DNA from: Mycetocola zhadangensis
Lineage (GTDB): Bacteria > Actinomycetota > Actinomycetes > Actinomycetales > Microbacteriaceae
Length of the DNA stretch: 64,000 bases
Assembly: GCF_003668565.1 (NCBI RefSeq)
Contig: NZ_RCWJ01000005.1
Location: forward strand, 1-64,000
Direction: 5' to 3'
Both the position numbers and the translations under genes were made by a program. Below the pieces are notes generated by a model. It did not search any database, was not told the DNA's origin, and saw only the letters and a list, made by a program, of their open reading frames with translations. Below are positions 62,019 through 64,000 of the stretch, one piece after another. Position 1 is the first letter of the stretch. Each line of letters opens with the position of its first letter.

Positions 62019-62245
62019 CCGGGCCGGACCGAGACGGTCACCCGGCATCGCGCCTTCTCCGGGTCAGCCGACCGGTAAGCCCTCCGCCGGTGAGGCGGAA
62101 AAAATGAACGCAGTGCGGACCGGACCGCTCGCGGTGTGCCGAGAGGGTGCGACACCCGGGGTCGAACCTCGACACACTCGCCAAGTTCGGGCGACGGGTT
62201 GGAAACGGAGAAGGATCACCCGTCGTGTGGTTTCATGTCGGAAAA
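62019..62245. other. Intergenic gap between convergent genes
   Basis: The 227 bases contain a short stem (TCCGCC/GGCGGA near 62085-62100) followed by A residues, which fits no terminator in either direction. No RNA gene or reading frame of note was found. Confidence 0.6.
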
Positions 62246-63172
62246 TTACTTGACCGCACCCGCAGTCAGGCCGGAGACGATGTACTTCTGCAGGTAGAGG
62301 AACAACGCCATGACCGGGAGAGCTGCGAGCACGGCACCGGCGGCGAAGACTCCCCAGTTGGTGGTGAATTCGTCCGACACGAACTGGTACAGGCCAACCG
62401 CGAGCGTCTGCCGCTCCGGCGTGACGAGCACAACGCTCGAGATGACGAAGTCGCTGGTGGTGGCGATGAAACTCAGCAACCCGACGACAGCGAGAATCGG
62501 CGCGACCAGACGCAGGATGATCGTGAAGAAAATCCGGGCGTGCCCAGCACCGTCGAGTTTTGCTGCTTCATCCAGATCGGAGGGAACGGTGTTGAAGAAC
62601 CCATACATCAGGTAGGTGTTCACGCCGAGTGCGCCGCCGAGATACACCATGATGAGCGCGATTTGATTGTCCAGACCCAGGATGGGGAAGATGTCGCCCA
62701 GAGTCGTCAGCAGCAGGAAGATAGCAACGACGGCGAGTAACTGCGGGAAAATCTGCACGATCACCAGCGACAGCAGCCCGAAACGGCGGCCGACAAATCG
62801 CATCCGACTGAAGCAGTATGCCGCGAGTGCACCGAGGAAGACGGTGCCCGCCGCTGTGGTGAGCCCGATGACCAGGGTGTTGATGAACCACGCGGCGTAC
62901 GGCCGTTGCGGGTTGTTGAAAAGTGTGACGTAGTTATCGAACCCGAGCGACGAGAACAGGCCGTTCGATTGCAGAAGCGTGCCATTGGGGTTGAGCGATG
63001 CACTCAGAACGTAGAACAGCGGGAACATCGAAAACACGATCATGACGATGCCAACCAGGTGCCGCCAGCCGGTTGCTCCGAACCAGCGGGAAAACTTGAA
63101 CGGGCGTTTCGCCGGGACCGCCGCTGCAGTGGTTGTGGTTGTGCGCTGAGAGGCGGGAGTCGAGGTGCTCAT
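62246..63172 (-). CDS. Maltose/maltodextrin-type ABC permease (MalG-like)
   Basis: A 308-residue CUT1 permease with about six transmembrane helices. The N-terminal tail is Thr/Ala-rich, and the EAA loop reads EAAKLDGAGHARIFFTIILRLVAPI. Sequence features such as FMFPLFYVLSASLNPNGTL-like stretches near the first helix resemble MalG of actinobacteria. Its ATG overlaps the malF stop by one base. Confidence 0.87.
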   Translation of the reverse strand: MSTSTPASQRTTTTTAAAVPAKRPFKFSRWFGATGWRHLVGIVMIVFSMFPLFYVLSASLNPNGTLLQSNGLFSSLGFDNYVTLFNNPQRPYAAWFINTLVIGLTTAAGTVFLGALAAYCFSRMRFVGRRFGLLSLVIVQIFPQLLAVVAIFLLLTTLGDIFPILGLDNQIALIMVYLGGALGVNTYLMYGFFNTVPSDLDEAAKLDGAGHARIFFTIILRLVAPILAVVGLLSFIATTSDFVISSVVLVTPERQTLAVGLYQFVSDEFTTNWGVFAAGAVLAALPVMALFLYLQKYIVSGLTAGAVK

Positions 63173-64000
63173 TAGTTCAGATCCTCCAGGGCCTTGGTCT
63201 GTCGGAAGCTCACGATGGAGATAATCGCGACGATGAGGAAGATGATGATCGAGAAGGCGCTGGCCAGCCCGTAGTCACGGTCGGCGCCTGAGAACGCCAC
63301 CTTGTAGACCATCGAGATCAAGATGTCGGATGCCCCCACGTTGATGCCGGCGGATGCATCCCGCGGCCCACCGTTGGTCAACATATAGATCAGGTTGAAG
63401 TTGTTGAAGTTGAATGCAAACGATGCGATGAGCAACGGGGCGATCGATACGAGGAGCAACGGAAACTTGATCCGTCGGAAAATCTGCCAGGGATTCGCAC
63501 CGTCCATCTTTGCCGCTTCTTGCAGTTCGTCGGGTATCGACTGAAGAGCGCCGGTGCACACAAGGAACATGTACGGGAAGCCGAGCCACAGGTTGACGAA
63601 CAGAATGCTGAACTTGGCCAGCCACTCGTTGGTCAGCCACGGTATCTCGGCCCCACTGAGCAGGGCAACGTTCACAAATCCGAAGTCCTTGTTGAGCATG
63701 CCGGCCCAAACCAGTGCCCCGAGGAAACTGGGGAACGCGTACGGCAGAATCATCAAAACGCGGTAGAACTTGCGTCCGCGCATTCGGACGTCATTGAAGA
63801 CGATGGCGAGAAATAGCCCGAGGATGAACGTCGTCGCCACGCTGAGCAGCGCGAAAGCGAAGGTCCACGCTGTGACGCTGAGCAGCGGCCCACGAATGCT
63901 CGCGTCTGTGAACGCCGTGACGTAGTTTTCCACGCCGACAACGACGCTCCAGCCGGGGAGAATCTCTTCGCCATCCTCGGACGTGAAGGCGCCGTTACCC
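63172..64000 (-). CDS. Maltose/maltodextrin-type ABC permease (MalF-like), 5' part outside window
   Basis: The frame stays open to the window edge, so the gene is cut at its 5' end; the visible 276 codons are its C-terminal part. Visible are the pre-membrane segment SEDGEEILPGWSVVVGVENYV, about five transmembrane helices and the EAA loop EAAKMDGANPWQIFRRIKFPL. The internal GTG at 63933 is not the start, because homologous MalF sequence continues upstream. It pairs with the MalG-like protein; a binding protein is expected beyond the edge. Confidence 0.87.
   Translation of the reverse strand, partial: GNGAFTSEDGEEILPGWSVVVGVENYVTAFTDASIRGPLLSVTAWTFAFALLSVATTFILGLFLAIVFNDVRMRGRKFYRVLMILPYAFPSFLGALVWAGMLNKDFGFVNVALLSGAEIPWLTNEWLAKFSILFVNLWLGFPYMFLVCTGALQSIPDELQEAAKMDGANPWQIFRRIKFPLLLVSIAPLLIASFAFNFNNFNLIYMLTNGGPRDASAGINVGASDILISMVYKVAFSGADRDYGLASAFSIIIFLIVAIISIVSFRQTKALEDLN

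Noticed and set aside
62145-62185. tRNA-like T-arm sequence near GGGGTCGAACCTCG
   Set aside because: No acceptor stem or anticodon arm can be formed around it.

Overview
The window is GC-rich, with strong G/C preference at third codon positions and many GTG starts and a few TTG starts. Gene content is actinobacterial: hadA/hadB-like MaoC genes near trpT-secE-nusG-rplK-rplA, a NusG with a long acidic N-terminal extension, a PASTA-less PknB-type kinase, a DUF3105/DUF305 pair, and an oleA-oleBC-oleD set with fused OleBC. I infer a member of Actinomycetota, most likely Microbacteriaceae; no rRNA gene is present to confirm this.

Left part (about 1-15.4 kb): an L-arabinose locus on the minus strand. 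In transcription order it holds a LacI-type repressor, a promoter with a palindromic operator over the expected start site, a complete CUT2 sugar importer (binding lipoprotein, ATPase, permease), an intact but motif-eroded second ABC-ATPase-like protein, then araB, araD and araA, a perfect hairpin terminator, and a second complete CUT2 importer. An efflux MFS protein, metB and cbs (transsulfuration) follow to 19.4 kb. DUF3105 and DUF305 membrane proteins lie on the plus strand at 19.6-21.1 kb.

Middle (21-42 kb): a non-coding island of two tandem-repeat families (38-bp and 83-bp periods) precedes a DUF559/AbiEi-like protein. Then come an ABC exporter, a CUT1 sugar importer with a divergent LacI regulator, and rplJ-rplL with a terminator-like hairpin in the leader. 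A HAD phosphatase, a two-component system, an acyltransferase-3, several oxidoreductases, a stand-alone YqaJ-type nuclease, a regulator and an MFS protein follow.

Right (42-64 kb): rplA, rplK, nusG, secE and tRNA-Trp (minus strand); a VOC-HxlR pair and an aminotransferase (plus strand); murB and two MaoC dehydratases; DUF937 and TauE/SafE proteins; and a [3Fe-4S] ferredoxin with its reductase. A roughly 0.9-kb mosaic of short tandem repeats comes next, then the long-chain olefin cluster oleA-oleBC-oleD, tRNA-Met and tRNA-Thr, a Ser/Thr kinase coupled to a lipoprotein, and the 3' part of a maltose-type importer (malG complete, malF cut by the window end).

Cross-cutting signals worth attention are the degenerate ABC ATPase inside the arabinose operon, a shared operator shape TGTGA-N4-TCACA, a very frequent word CGGATGC/GCATCCG that also forms the stems of terminators, and the tandem-repeat islands. 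All functional calls are from sequence reading alone; no database search was run.
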